A stretch of DNA of 64,000 nucleotides, from assembly GCF_003403095.1 (NCBI RefSeq), contig NZ_CP031555.1:1178001-1242000 (forward strand), written 5' to 3'. A program made the position numbers and the translations under genes. Source of the stretch: Thalassospira indica (GTDB taxonomy: Bacteria > Pseudomonadota > Alphaproteobacteria > Rhodospirillales > Thalassospiraceae). Under the pieces are notes generated by a model. The model had not been told where the DNA came from. It saw nothing but the letters and a program-made list of their open reading frames with translations, and did not search any database. Shown piece after piece: positions 1-8,686 of the stretch (the stretch's first letter is position 1; each line of letters starts with the position of its first letter).

Positions 1-45
1 AGACACTTCGACCACGCGCACGCCATGATGATATTCGGTGGGCAT
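1..45 (-). CDS. FI: Phage tail sheath protein FI, N-terminus only (partial)
   Basis: Reading leftward from ATG at 45 gives MPTEYHHGVRVVEVS, which then runs off the window edge. The Y-H-H-G-V-x-V start is typical of P2-type contractile tail sheath proteins. The gene follows the DUF4376 gene by 6 bases on the same strand, so it belongs to the same late tail transcript. Only 15 codons are visible, so the call rests on this motif plus position: in P2 the FI gene follows the tail fibre genes. Confidence 0.75.
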   Translation of the reverse strand, partial: MPTEYHHGVRVVEVS

Positions 46-51
46 AACTGC

Positions 52-729
52 TTACTCCGTAACAGTTGCAGGGAAGGCCGGGAAACCGGCAGTTACATCG
101 AAATCCATGTGCGCCTGAAGGTCATCAGGCAGGGCGTCGATGGCGTATTCACGTTCGGTCTGCGCATCCGTGCAGGCGCAAAGCATCGCGCAGACGGCAA
201 GGTTAAGATCAATGATCTGCTGTTGGGTCAGAAGCGGGCTCGAATTGTCGGCCATACGAACGATTTGGCCGTTCTCAATCTGGTTCGCCTTGGCCCGTTC
301 ACTGATGCGATCCAGAAGCGCAAGGCTTCGTTCGTCAGTTTGCACGACATACACAGTGCCATTCACATCAAATTCAATGCCGCCTGACATACGGCGGAAT
401 TTGTGTTCCTTGACCTTGCGTTCGAGTTTCGACTTTGCTTGATCAAGACTGATCGGCTGGGTGGTGTATAGCAGCGTTGCGGTCATTGTTGCCGGATCGT
501 TCGGATCGCCATCGATCATCACCTGCGGGTTGCCAATCACCGTCTGCCATTCCTGATCCGGCTTACTGCCCTGATCGATCACAAGCACGAAGTTCGCCCG
601 CAAATCCTCGACCGTGGCCAAGGCCGCGTTACTATAGGTCTTTCCGGTTTCGGCCTTAAGGCCCATCGGGCTGTTGGCCACACGGACCAAAGCCCACTGA
701 TCGTCACAAATCGCATAAAGTGCGGTCAT
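52..729 (-). CDS. Phage tail protein with DUF4376-type domain
   Basis: A 225-residue protein directly after the tail fibre gene, in the slot where P2 keeps fibre assembly gene G. The middle part (about residues 90-190), with KFRRMSGGIEFDVNG, ALLDRISERAKAN and LTQQQIIDLNLAV, resembles the DUF4376 domain found in phage tail proteins. No signal peptide or membrane segment is seen. The role is probably fibre assembly or a tail accessory function. The family is inferred from motif memory, and the function is not established. Confidence 0.6.
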   Translation of the reverse strand: MTALYAICDDQWALVRVANSPMGLKAETGKTYSNAALATVEDLRANFVLVIDQGSKPDQEWQTVIGNPQVMIDGDPNDPATMTATLLYTTQPISLDQAKSKLERKVKEHKFRRMSGGIEFDVNGTVYVVQTDERSLALLDRISERAKANQIENGQIVRMADNSSPLLTQQQIIDLNLAVCAMLCACTDAQTEREYAIDALPDDLQAHMDFDVTAGFPAFPATVTE

Positions 730-744
730 TTCCTGTCTCCTGAT

Positions 745-3030
745 TTACCGCGCACGCGCGAACTTGCCGGGGGTCCGTGCCCACGCAATACACCGATACG
801 TCACGCCTAGTTTGTTAATGAAATTGTCGGCATTTCGGGCCTTCACGCCGTTACTGTTCATATCGATAGGGACGCTGCCCAGAAGGCCCGTATCAAGATT
901 GAACCGCAAGGCATCTGAAACCGGATTACCCTCGGCAATGTCAGAGCAATACAGCGCCCAATTATAAATCCCGTCCGATCCATCCTTTCCGACGAATATG
1001 CGCGGCTCGAAATCCATCGGCACGAACATGCCATCGACAACGCCCGTTCCCTTTCGACTGGTCACTGCACAGAATTGCGGCACTGCGCGATGCATACGGA
1101 TCAGGTATTGACCGGACGCCATTTGCGCTCCAAGCGTGCCGGTATTTGCTGTGCGCGTGAGCCATCCCGCGTCGGTGCCGTTCCCCGTGTCATTCAGGAT
1201 CAGATACCCGCCCGATGCCATATCTTTATGGAACACCCGGACATCTCCGCCAGACAGCGGGTAAACCTCGGCATAGTCGAACAGACCGCCTGTGGCTTGC
1301 GCAAACATGGTAGGCGTGCCGTTGACGTGTTCAACCAGCACGAAGTCCGCCCCGGCCTTGGGGCTTGCCCGCCAGAACTGGTGGAAAACCTGCCCCTGAT
1401 ATTCAGTATCAGCACCGACCGAAATGCCACCCGCTATGAAGGAATGGCTGCTTGCGACCTCAGCGCCGCCGACATTGCAATTGATCGCAAGGTTGTCACC
1501 AAGCTCCGAGCATGTAACCCGAAAGTTTGAAGCGGTATCAAGCCGCTTTGCCATATGGAAGGTTTTGCCAATCGTCGGGTTCCACGGAAGGTTTGCAACA
1601 TCCGCTCCGCCAGTCCGTTCGCGGGTCGTGACGTAGTCATCAGGGTTCAGAATGTCAGGACAAGGCATGTTTTGGGAGCTAAGAGTTAAAAAATCTGCTC
1701 CGCGCGGGTGTGTGAAGGGCCTCTGCCCATAATTGATTTCAGCGACGGAAACATTACCAGAACCGTCCCGGCTGGTGTAGATGCCAATTGCAATGGCTAC
1801 ATCTGCAATGCCCGATACCGGCGCTCCGTATGGCACGTCGTCACGATAGAACTGGGCTGTGCGGGCGTCTAGGTCCACCTCAACCCCGCAGATATTGTTG
1901 CTTGCCCACGCAGGTAAGCCGGACTGGATGGTTACGCCATCAAGTATGATGCTGTTCGTTATTGACCCATACACGGTTAGAACAACACCAACCGGCGGCG
2001 GCCACCCGCCTTCGTGTGACGCAGGGAGCAGAGCTACGTTTGCATTTGCAGAGCTAACCGCATGCAAAGGTACTTCTGCATATATTTTGCCTTTCCGCGC
2101 AGCAATGGTTGACAGATGTATTGTTCCAGAATTGGCCGAAGCAGGTCCGGTCGATTTCAAATTGCCGTTCGACAGAGTTGACACACCCGAACCGAGTTTG
2201 ATCGGGTTTAGAGGGTTAAGAACAGCAAAATTGTTAGTCGGTGTATCCCTAACCTGATTGTCCGCCGTCAGACCAACGGATGTGAAGTGGTTGCCGTTAC
2301 CAGACACGTCTTTGCCAAGGTCAAGCGGATCGGCAAAATCAAGATGCCAGCCGAGATCGCCATACACAGCAGCACCTTGGCCTTTGCCTGCGAAAGCCCT
2401 GGGGACCGGAACGCCGTCTGCGTTGATGTAACCAAATTCTGATAGATCGGGGTGTATCCCATCAAAAAAGCACAACTCAGCCAATATAGATTGACTGTTT
2501 TGGCCGCTTACAGTCGATACCGCCGAGGCGCAAATTCTGTGCAGAACCGTGTTGTTTACGCCGAACTCATAGTTCAGAGGAATATCCTCTGGCGTCGAGA
2601 CACCGAACAACGCTGAGTTAGCTGGGCCGAAGTTAATGGAAAATTTCGCCCGCTCTGAAGCGACCGGGTTTGCGGTATCAACGGTCACCAGAAAAGGTGC
2701 CCACGCTGCCGGATCACCTATTGTCGAAAGTGACTGGCGACCGTGGTATTGTGACCCCGTGAAGGTTGTAGCGACCATTCGGTTTTGGTTGAAAATTATG
2801 CCATCGTCCTCATTTGATGAGGCCGACGACACGCCCGAAAAAATTCGTTCACCGGCCCTTGCCCGTGACCGTTTGATCCAACCGGCGAGAGCAAACTTAC
2901 GCCGATTACCAGCAGAAACCGGGGTTCGTTCAAGCCACTGGCCACCATCAAATAGGCAGCCAAAATCAATCGAATCACCCGGATCACCACAGCCAATTGC
3001 CGGGAGCGGGTTGTCAAACAGAATGGACAT
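745..3030 (-). CDS. Large phage tail fibre-like protein with LamG-like and SPRY-like regions
   Basis: A 761-residue protein in the tail fibre position, 3 bases after the H-like gene. Residues 1-230 look like a concanavalin A/LamG-type beta sandwich (FDFGCLFDGG start, WIKRSR, DVSGNGNHF). Residues about 285-440 look like a SPRY domain (KIYAEVPL, GVEVDLDARTAQFYRDD, INYGQRPF). The C-terminal 300 residues resemble an uncharacterised domain of SPRY-containing phage proteins. Both sandwich folds commonly bind ligands, so a receptor-binding role at the fibre tip is plausible. The domain calls were made by eye. Confidence 0.6.
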   Translation of the reverse strand: MSILFDNPLPAIGCGDPGDSIDFGCLFDGGQWLERTPVSAGNRRKFALAGWIKRSRARAGERIFSGVSSASSNEDDGIIFNQNRMVATTFTGSQYHGRQSLSTIGDPAAWAPFLVTVDTANPVASERAKFSINFGPANSALFGVSTPEDIPLNYEFGVNNTVLHRICASAVSTVSGQNSQSILAELCFFDGIHPDLSEFGYINADGVPVPRAFAGKGQGAAVYGDLGWHLDFADPLDLGKDVSGNGNHFTSVGLTADNQVRDTPTNNFAVLNPLNPIKLGSGVSTLSNGNLKSTGPASANSGTIHLSTIAARKGKIYAEVPLHAVSSANANVALLPASHEGGWPPPVGVVLTVYGSITNSIILDGVTIQSGLPAWASNNICGVEVDLDARTAQFYRDDVPYGAPVSGIADVAIAIGIYTSRDGSGNVSVAEINYGQRPFTHPRGADFLTLSSQNMPCPDILNPDDYVTTRERTGGADVANLPWNPTIGKTFHMAKRLDTASNFRVTCSELGDNLAINCNVGGAEVASSHSFIAGGISVGADTEYQGQVFHQFWRASPKAGADFVLVEHVNGTPTMFAQATGGLFDYAEVYPLSGGDVRVFHKDMASGGYLILNDTGNGTDAGWLTRTANTGTLGAQMASGQYLIRMHRAVPQFCAVTSRKGTGVVDGMFVPMDFEPRIFVGKDGSDGIYNWALYCSDIAEGNPVSDALRFNLDTGLLGSVPIDMNSNGVKARNADNFINKLGVTYRCIAWARTPGKFARAR

Positions 3031-3033
3031 AGA

Positions 3034-3930
3034 TCAAGCCTCCGCCCGCTGGGTAATGTGAACGTCGATCAGAGTGCCGTTGAATTCCATGTGGATCAGG
3101 TTGACCGCGTTCGGGTCGCTATTGATCTTGCCGTGATTGACCTTGAAACCAGCGCCAAACGAAATTTCGAGAGGGTCTTCAGAACCAATCGTCAGTTCAA
3201 GCCGAGCCGATCCACCGGCAGGTATCGGGTCCGGTGCCAAGATCGTCAGCGCATCGGTCGCGGTCAGGGTGAAGCGGTTCCCGCGGGCCACCGGCAAGGT
3301 GACATCCCCGTCATCGACGGTTGCTGCAACCGGCGTGGTCCAGAAGCCTGCTGCAACTGTCCGGGTAAGGTTGTAGCGAAGGAAATCCGGGTGTGCATTT
3401 CCATCGCCATTGTGCGCAGCCATCAGATCGCCGTGTGCGGTTGCGTCCGCGTTGTGGCTATCGATGCTGTCGCCGACAAACTGTCGCGTTGCCAGCACAA
3501 TTGCCGGATCGATTTTCAGTTCGACAAGCTCGGTGTTGCTGTGTTCGAGGATCACACGCAGATAGAGATCCTTGCCGACACCGGATTCCAGAACCGGCTT
3601 GAAGGTTTCCGGGTATCGGATGATAGCGATCATATCGCCGTCCTGATCAAACAATCCGGCCTCGCGCACATACCAACCGCCTTGGTTGGCTGGGATCACA
3701 GCCTCAACCACCAGCCATGATGGGTTGTTGGGGTCAACACTGATCGCGTTTACCGCAGCGCGATAGGTCTCGTTCTTCAAGGACGTTTGCGCAGCAGTTG
3801 GATTGTAGTCGCCATCAATCCCGCCATCGCCAACAGCAAATTGGGTCAGAACGACTGACTGGCCAAGGGCAAGTGCATTGGCCATCTTGGCAACACCGAT
3901 ATTGGTGAAGATCGTGTAATAATCGCTCAT
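3034..3930 (-). CDS. H: Phage tail fibre/collar protein, P2 gpH-like N-terminal part
   Basis: A 298-residue protein whose N-terminus (YTIFTNIGVAKMANALALG, AVGDG, then WYVREAGLFD) is the conserved P2 gpH-type baseplate-attaching head of tail fibres. The start ATG overlaps the stop of gene I by 4 bases. P2 gpH is much longer (over 650 residues). Here the fibre seems split into this short attachment protein and the separate 761-residue protein downstream, which may supply the distal part. The C-terminal 100 residues look like a beta-rich trimer or cap region. Confidence 0.8.
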   Translation of the reverse strand: MSDYYTIFTNIGVAKMANALALGQSVVLTQFAVGDGGIDGDYNPTAAQTSLKNETYRAAVNAISVDPNNPSWLVVEAVIPANQGGWYVREAGLFDQDGDMIAIIRYPETFKPVLESGVGKDLYLRVILEHSNTELVELKIDPAIVLATRQFVGDSIDSHNADATAHGDLMAAHNGDGNAHPDFLRYNLTRTVAAGFWTTPVAATVDDGDVTLPVARGNRFTLTATDALTILAPDPIPAGGSARLELTIGSEDPLEISFGAGFKVNHGKINSDPNAVNLIHMEFNGTLIDVHITQRAEA

Positions 3931-4562
3931 GCCATGGTTCCTTCAGGATAGACGGTCGCGATCTCGGCACCATAGGTGCCCGCGCCAAGAAACGGTCTCA
4001 TTGTTTCGACCTGGCGGGATATGATCGCGTAGGGGTAAATTGTCGTGTGTTCGCCAGTAACCAGCGCCGCACCAAGAATGGGTGCGGTCGACATCTGCTG
4101 CAGGTAGATCCGCAAGTCATTCAGGTGACTGCGGACATTTTTGGTCGCCATGATGGTTTCAAGGATCTGGTCGCGTTCCTGATCGGTTAGGCCGCGTGAA
4201 ATCGTGCCGACCTCAACCCGAAAGGTGAACGGATCCTGTTGTGGATTTTCCTCGAACCATTCGGTGATCTTGATCAGGTCAAGGTCCATGGCCTCAAGGG
4301 CACGGCGGATCGCACCCCGCGTGCCCTTGCGACGGTGCACATCGAAGCTTTCAGAAATAACCTTGCGCTTGACATCTGTCGGCCATGAAGGATCCCACGT
4401 ATCTACGGAAAAGGACCAAGCAAGCCACGGCAGAAACGCTTCAGGGCAGTGATCAGGATCCCAAAGTGTGTCGATCACCACATCAAGTGTGTCGATGTGA
4501 CTGCCCGTTTCCTCGATCGAGGTTTCAATTGCGGTCTTGTTCGGGGGCAATACGGTGGTCAT
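3927..4562 (-). CDS. I: Phage tail protein I (baseplate wedge)
   Basis: A 211-residue protein of the P2 gpI family. Conserved features are CPEAFLPWLAWSFSVDTWD near residue 40 and the basic stretch KRKVISESFDVHRRKGT near residue 68. It follows baseplate gene J with a 4-base ATGA overlap, the same order (J-I-H) as P2. It acts in the baseplate wedge that links the central hub to the tail fibres. Length is close to the family norm. Confidence 0.9.
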   Translation of the reverse strand: MTTVLPPNKTAIETSIEETGSHIDTLDVVIDTLWDPDHCPEAFLPWLAWSFSVDTWDPSWPTDVKRKVISESFDVHRRKGTRGAIRRALEAMDLDLIKITEWFEENPQQDPFTFRVEVGTISRGLTDQERDQILETIMATKNVRSHLNDLRIYLQQMSTAPILGAALVTGEHTTIYPYAIISRQVETMRPFLGAGTYGAEIATVYPEGTMA

Positions 4563-5488
4563 GATTGCCCCCCGACCTGAACGGTAAATCCGGTACAGAG
4601 GGGGAACTGATGATCCGCTGGGGCAATTTCTGCGAACGCGGTTTCACCATCACCCTGAAAGATGACAACTTTCTGTACACCGTCCACACGGGCAGCTTTA
4701 TGCAAGCCATCAAGCGTGATGGGTTCACCCAAGCGTTTCTGCTGGGCAACAAACGCTGTTAGGCTTTCGCTGGCTGCTGTGCGCACGATCTCAGCGTCCG
4801 GCCCTCCATACACCGTTAAAACGGCAGAAAATGCATACTCGATTGCGGTTGCCGCTTGGACGGTGACCTGATCGGTCAGCGGGCGCACGTCATCGTTGGT
4901 CAGGGTGGCAATGACATTGTCGAGAACTGTTTGATCCGGGATGCCGGTTTCCGTGCTTGTCATGACACTGATCACCACGGATCCGGGGGTTGGGCTCTCC
5001 ACATTCACATCATAGACAAGCGGATCTGCCGAAAGCGCGTGATAGCGATAAGCACCAACAGGACCGGCAACACTCAGCGCCTCGAATGCAAGCAGGATCC
5101 GGCCACGCAAGGACGTGTTGCTTTCCATGACCGGATCAACAGGCGGAACAGCGTTTGCGTCACCTGCTTCGATCATTTTTCGCGAAACGTGATATCGTGC
5201 CGCAATGTTATCAAGGTCAGCACCCTTGGCGGTTGCGATCATGCAAGCGCGTGCCGCATCATTGATGCGCTGTCGCAAGATGGTTTCTCGAAAAGCGGAT
5301 TCCTCAAGCAATTTCACAATCGGGTCGGATTCCAGTGACGGATCCCAGTCTTGCAGAATATCAGCATCAGCAAACAACTGCTGTGCCTTGGCTTTTCGCT
5401 CCGCCAGCAGGGTTTCAAATGAAATTGTCTCGATGATATCGGGGGAAGACAGCGCCCCCAGGTCGATCGCATCAAACCGGGTCGTCAT
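4559..5488 (-). CDS. J: Phage baseplate assembly protein J (gp47 family)
   Basis: A 309-residue member of the baseplate J/gp47 family. Residues 55-130 carry the typical VKLLEESAFRETILRQRIN and GADLDNIAARYHVSR signature, followed by the GAYRYHAL stretch. It starts with a 4-base overlap after W and ends with a 4-base overlap into I, so translation of W-J-I-H is probably coupled. It is a wedge component of the contractile tail baseplate. Confidence 0.92.
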   Translation of the reverse strand: MTTRFDAIDLGALSSPDIIETISFETLLAERKAKAQQLFADADILQDWDPSLESDPIVKLLEESAFRETILRQRINDAARACMIATAKGADLDNIAARYHVSRKMIEAGDANAVPPVDPVMESNTSLRGRILLAFEALSVAGPVGAYRYHALSADPLVYDVNVESPTPGSVVISVMTSTETGIPDQTVLDNVIATLTNDDVRPLTDQVTVQAATAIEYAFSAVLTVYGGPDAEIVRTAASESLTAFVAQQKRLGEPITLDGLHKAARVDGVQKVVIFQGDGETAFAEIAPADHQFPLCTGFTVQVGGQS

Positions 5489-5832
5489 GACAGCCCCCCG
5501 AGGCCAACACCATAGGTGACCGCTTCGCCATCATCCTTGACGATGCCGGTCAGATTGATGACTGCCTTGCCGTCCATTCCAGCGGACACAGAAGCCCTTT
5601 GCAGATCGAGACGCGGCTCCCATCGCTCGATTGCTTCGGCGGTTGCTGCAATGATCTGAAGCGCACCGGTCGGGTTGGCCGGTCTATCCACCAGATCAAA
5701 GACGTGTGATCCGTATTCCCGGCGCTTTACACGCGTGCCTACCGGGGTGGTCAGAATGTCGTCTACCGATTGGCCGATATGGTCGCGCTTGGTCAGCTTC
5801 TTGCCAGTCTGCCGGGACATGCCATAGGTCAT
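5485..5832 (-). CDS. W: Phage baseplate assembly protein W (gp25 family)
   Basis: A 115-residue protein with the gpW/gp25 signature: VDDILTTPVGTRVKRREYGS near residue 20, then WEPRLDLQ near residue 70. I chose the ATG at 5832 (MTYGMSRQTG) over the upstream in-frame ATG at 5862 because it sits 4 bases after the PAAR stop and avoids overlapping PAAR. The protein is a baseplate wedge piece with the lysozyme-like gp25 fold, not an active lysozyme. Confidence 0.9.
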   Translation of the reverse strand: MTYGMSRQTGKKLTKRDHIGQSVDDILTTPVGTRVKRREYGSHVFDLVDRPANPTGALQIIAATAEAIERWEPRLDLQRASVSAGMDGKAVINLTGIVKDDGEAVTYGVGLGGLS

Positions 5833-5836
5833 GGCC

Positions 5837-6130
5837 TCAATCCCCCACCGTGAAGGTTTCAAATCCTTGGGCGACCAGAGAGCCGCACGCGACCGGGTCG
5901 CCCACGCGTCCCAGTTCTTTGCCGCCTACAGTGAAGCGCGGCGCACCGGCCTGAAGAACAGATGCATGAGTTTCCGGGATGGCGGGGCAGGTGTGCGCGC
6001 CCCATGCGTGCCCTTCGCAATGCACGGGGATCCCGCCAACTGTGAATTTGGGTTCGCCTTCGATGGATCCGCGTGGCGGCCAGCAACCATGACCGGTGCA
6101 CAAATGGCCCTGAAGGGTGACTTTCGGCAT
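5837..6130 (-). CDS. PAAR-domain protein (tail spike tip)
   Basis: A 97-residue protein with repeated PAAR-type signatures: FTVGGIPV, then APRFTVGGKELGRVGDPVACGS, ending FETFTVGD. PAAR proteins form the sharp metal-binding cone on the gpV/VgrG spike of contractile tails. The codon at 6133 is TTG. The ATG at 6130 overlaps the V stop by one base (TGATG) and is the likely start. It lies between V and W, where P2 itself has no gene, and the V protein here is shorter than in P2, so this tip probably completes the spike. Confidence 0.85.
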   Translation of the reverse strand: MPKVTLQGHLCTGHGCWPPRGSIEGEPKFTVGGIPVHCEGHAWGAHTCPAIPETHASVLQAGAPRFTVGGKELGRVGDPVACGSLVAQGFETFTVGD

Positions 6131-6600
6131 CAAATACCCCCTTCCTGCGCATGGATGTGCGCACCATCAAGCCAAAGATCACCTTGGCACTGGATGCCGA
6201 TGGCACCATCCGCCGACACTACCAAATCACCACTGCTGTGAAGCTCTAGCCGTTTGTTGCTGGTGTTGTAGGTGACGGTGGTGCCATCGTTCCATTGCAC
6301 CATATCGACCGCGCCGTCGGACGATACGGAAGGCAACCCATCGGAATAGAAAACCTGAAGAATGACGCCATTTGCCGGATCGCCACTGGGCGAGGCGACA
6401 AGAACTTGGGTGCCTTTTCGCAGGTGATTGGTGCCGCGATAGTTCTGTCCAACAGAACCGGGAACGGGGATCCATCGGCCCGGTTTCCCATCATTGATGG
6501 ATACCTTGGCGCGTGCGTTCTCGTGATCGACATCAACAATGGTGCCGATGGCGATAATATTTTGAAGAATGCGCAGGATTTCGGCGATGTTTTCTGACAT
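6130..6600 (-). CDS. V: Phage baseplate assembly protein V (spike)
   Basis: A 156-residue protein of the gpV/gp45 spike family, with an OB-like N-terminal part (GTIVDVDHENARAKVSI, RWIPVPGSVGQNYRG, RKGTQVLVASPSGDPANGVI) and a beta-helix-like end. P2 gpV is about 211 residues. The missing end corresponds to the apex, which the adjoining PAAR protein can replace. No strong ribosome binding site is visible. An interrupted palindrome centred 57 bases upstream (6645-6669) matches the one at the O/P promoter, so V probably starts its own late transcript, as in P2. Confidence 0.88.
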   Translation of the reverse strand: MSENIAEILRILQNIIAIGTIVDVDHENARAKVSINDGKPGRWIPVPGSVGQNYRGTNHLRKGTQVLVASPSGDPANGVILQVFYSDGLPSVSSDGAVDMVQWNDGTTVTYNTSNKRLELHSSGDLVVSADGAIGIQCQGDLWLDGAHIHAQEGGI

Positions 6601-6644
6601 GCGCAGATGATGACCACACGATCATTTGCCGGTCATCGGGTGGC

Positions 6645-6669
6645 TGGTTGTATGCCCATCGAACAACCA
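6645..6669. promoter_or_regulatory. Candidate late-promoter activator site in front of V (copy 2)
   Basis: Interrupted palindrome TGGTTGT-N11-ACAACCA with spacer ATGCCCATCGA. The same 25 bases occur in inverse orientation at 12358-12386 between O and P. In P2 the late activator Ogr binds TGT-N12-ACA sites in front of V and between P and O. The match in position and in general form suggests the same role here, with an 11-base spacer. Confidence 0.65.
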
Positions 6670-6676
6670 ATGAAGG

Positions 6677-7141
6677 CTATTTTCCCGAAACGATGGCGTC
6701 GATCAGTTTTTGCCGGATCAAGTGCAGATCCTCGGTCGGAATCCCAAGCAATCGCCTTTCTGGGTATTTCACCCGTGGCCCGCCTTTCTCAACATAGTCA
6801 ACAGCACCATAGTGGTGAACTGACGCGATCTGGGATGTCTTTCCCCGAAAACCGACAGCCGCATGCGAAGGCGTGGTTTCGATCCGCATGCGCCGGGCCT
6901 TTCGGAATCCCAGCATCATCTTCTTGGCACCCCGAATGTTGCCCTCTCTGTCGGGTTTTCGCGGTTGCCATTTGTTGCCATCGGGATCCTGTTGCTTAGT
7001 GATCCGTTGCTGGTTTCGGCGACGCACTTCGCGGGCGATATCACGCAAAAGCGTTTTCCGACCGGCAGGCGAAAGGGCACGGATCGCGCTTTCAATCCAT
7101 GCGTCAAACTGCTCAAACCCGTGAAGTTCTGCTTTTGCCAT
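6677..7141 (-). CDS. S: Phage tail completion/virion morphogenesis protein S
   Basis: A 154-residue protein of the P2 gpS/virion morphogenesis family, with REVRRRNQQRITKQQDPDGN near residue 50 and a basic, arginine-rich body. It overlaps the stop of R by one base. It acts in tail completion and head-tail joining. Length matches P2 gpS (150). A 76-base gap separates it from V and contains the palindromic late operator. Confidence 0.85.
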   Translation of the reverse strand: MAKAELHGFEQFDAWIESAIRALSPAGRKTLLRDIAREVRRRNQQRITKQQDPDGNKWQPRKPDREGNIRGAKKMMLGFRKARRMRIETTPSHAAVGFRGKTSQIASVHHYGAVDYVEKGGPRVKYPERRLLGIPTEDLHLIRQKLIDAIVSGK

Positions 7142-7566
7142 CAGGAAAGATCAGGATAAAAAGAGCCCATATCAATGGCGCGAACATCCGCATCGGGCTG
7201 GTGATCAAGGTTTGTGCCGCCGTCGACAGGGTTAACCGCGACAGTGTCGGAAAGCTCGATCTGTATGGAGATATCGGCGGCCTTGGTGCTGATCACATCC
7301 ACATGGAACTTTAGAGCTTCTTCGGTCCTGTCGGGAATGTTGGCATTAATCCAGTCCGTCATCACAAACAACAGGCTTTGCGGATCACCGGCATAGTCGG
7401 TGATGATCAGATGCGCAACATATCGGATCTTGAAGTTGCGGTTCTGGCTTTCAGTGCCCTGATAGGCCACGACACTGCCTTTTTCCGCGAAGGTCAGCAG
7501 GTCTTTTGCCTTGATACCCAAACCACTGGACAGAAGATGGTCCCGCGCTTCAGTCAGTTTTTGCAT
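7141..7566 (-). CDS. R: Phage tail completion protein R
   Basis: A 141-residue protein, starting MQKLTEARDHLL, of the P2 gpR family (the tail/head joining slot before S). The ATG at 7566 is preferred over upstream in-frame starts because those lie deeper inside the Rz1 gene and add residues not seen in relatives. It overlaps the end of Rz1 by 17 bases. The order R-S-V is that of P2. Confidence 0.8.
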   Translation of the reverse strand: MQKLTEARDHLLSSGLGIKAKDLLTFAEKGSVVAYQGTESQNRNFKIRYVAHLIITDYAGDPQSLLFVMTDWINANIPDRTEEALKFHVDVISTKAADISIQIELSDTVAVNPVDGGTNLDHQPDADVRAIDMGSFYPDLS

Positions 7567-7825
7567 GTTCTGTTTCCTGTAACTCGCGGATGCGCTGGTT
7601 CTTGCCAAAGCAATCGTCGTGGGCATCGATCAGATCGACAATCAGGCGACCAACTTTCTGATCAGTCACGGGCGGGGCAGGCATCCGTGGCCGTTCCTTG
7701 CAATTGGTCAAGGCGGCCGGCACGACGGTGCGAACGGTTTTAATCTGTGTGATCGGCGGGCTGGATGCGCAGGCCGTCAATAACGGCATGAACAGCAGGG
7801 CCGACACAGCCATTATGCGGTGCAT
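7550..7825 (-). CDS. Rz1-like spanin outer-membrane lipoprotein
   Basis: A 91-residue protein whose signal peptide ends in the lipobox LLTAC (Cys19), followed by a proline-containing stretch as in Rz1/LysC spanins. The ATG at 7825 has GAGG 7-8 bases upstream, while the codon at 7831 is only TTG. The 5' part overlaps the Rz gene in another frame by 86 bases. With Rz it should bridge inner and outer membranes and fuse them in the last step of lysis. Confidence 0.8.
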   Translation of the reverse strand: MHRIMAVSALLFMPLLTACASSPPITQIKTVRTVVPAALTNCKERPRMPAPPVTDQKVGRLIVDLIDAHDDCFGKNQRIRELQETEHAKTD

Positions 7826-8117
7826 TGTCAATCCTCGATCGAAGTTCGGTTAACTGAAGCTGGACACCTTTTCGGCGGTCCTGTTCAGCTTTGATTGCGG
7901 TTTCGATAGTCTTCTGACGACGTTTGTATTCTGCGACTTCAAGCGCATTTTCCACGTTCGTCTTCAGCAGGTTTTCGGCCTTTGATTGCGCCGTTTCCAA
8001 TCGCGCATTAACCGTTTGCAGTCGCATGACCATAAAACCAACCACCACAAGCAGGGCAACACCAAGCAAGAGTTTCCATTTCGAGGCGGCAAACTTGAAA
8101 ATTCCAAGTCCTGGCAT
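7740..8117 (-). CDS. Rz-like spanin inner-membrane subunit
   Basis: A 125-residue protein with one N-terminal membrane segment (KLLLGVALLVVVGFMV, about residues 14-32) and then a long charged coiled-coil region (residues 35-95), the layout of Rz/LysB i-spanins. GGAGG lies 6 bases before the ATG at 8117, so this start is favoured over ATG 8123. The Rz1 lipoprotein gene begins inside its 3' part in another frame, the usual arrangement of a two-gene spanin. Confidence 0.8.
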   Translation of the reverse strand: MPGLGIFKFAASKWKLLLGVALLVVVGFMVMRLQTVNARLETAQSKAENLLKTNVENALEVAEYKRRQKTIETAIKAEQDRRKGVQLQLTELRSRIDNAPHNGCVGPAVHAVIDGLRIQPADHTD

Positions 8118-8119
8118 CG

Positions 8120-8686
8120 TCATCCTCCGATAACCATCAATTTCCAGAACCGCCAGATATTGTCGACATATCCGATGGTTTCCCGGCTATGGCGGCCCGT
8201 CACATCGGGAAGGCAGGTGATGATGCGCGGATACAGGTTCTCGCCCCCACAAAGGGTCTGAGCCGTGAGGATATTGCGAAGGCCTGCGTTATAGCTGGCA
8301 AGGGCAAGGCTGTGCCGGTCGCGTTCCGGTCTGGGCGCAGACCATTGGGCACGCAAGCGTCCCATATAGAATGCGGCGGCCTCGATCGCCAATTCAGGGA
8401 CAAAGGCAGATGCATCTTTTGGGAAACCCAACTGCCGGGAAACCTGATCCCAAGTTCCGGGCATGAACTGCGTTATGCCCATAGCGCCAACTGGCGAGAC
8501 AGCATCCACTTTGAACCGGGATTCCTGCCAGCTTTGCGCCTTCAAAAGTCGCCAATCGACACCGGGCATGAACCGTCCGGTGGCGCTTTGGAAGTCCCGA
8601 TCAAACTGATCAGGAAAGGATGAGGCCGAACATGATGCAGACGCCCAGATAGACGCGACCATGAAAATCAGAAATAGCCTGATCAT
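8120..8686 (-). CDS. Exported lytic transglycosylase (phage endolysin)
   Basis: A 188-residue SLT-type transglycosylase. It has a signal sequence (residues 1-22), the catalytic Glu in SWQESRF near residue 54, GAMGITQFMP near residue 70, and ASYNAG near residue 130. It cleaves peptidoglycan glycan strands and takes the place of P2 lysozyme K. An N-terminal secretory signal on an endolysin suggests Sec-dependent export (signal peptide or SAR type), so the holin may only time membrane depolarisation. The gene overlaps the small membrane protein gene upstream by 77 bases. Confidence 0.88.
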   Translation of the reverse strand: MIRLFLIFMVASIWASASCSASSFPDQFDRDFQSATGRFMPGVDWRLLKAQSWQESRFKVDAVSPVGAMGITQFMPGTWDQVSRQLGFPKDASAFVPELAIEAAAFYMGRLRAQWSAPRPERDRHSLALASYNAGLRNILTAQTLCGGENLYPRIITCLPDVTGRHSRETIGYVDNIWRFWKLMVIGG

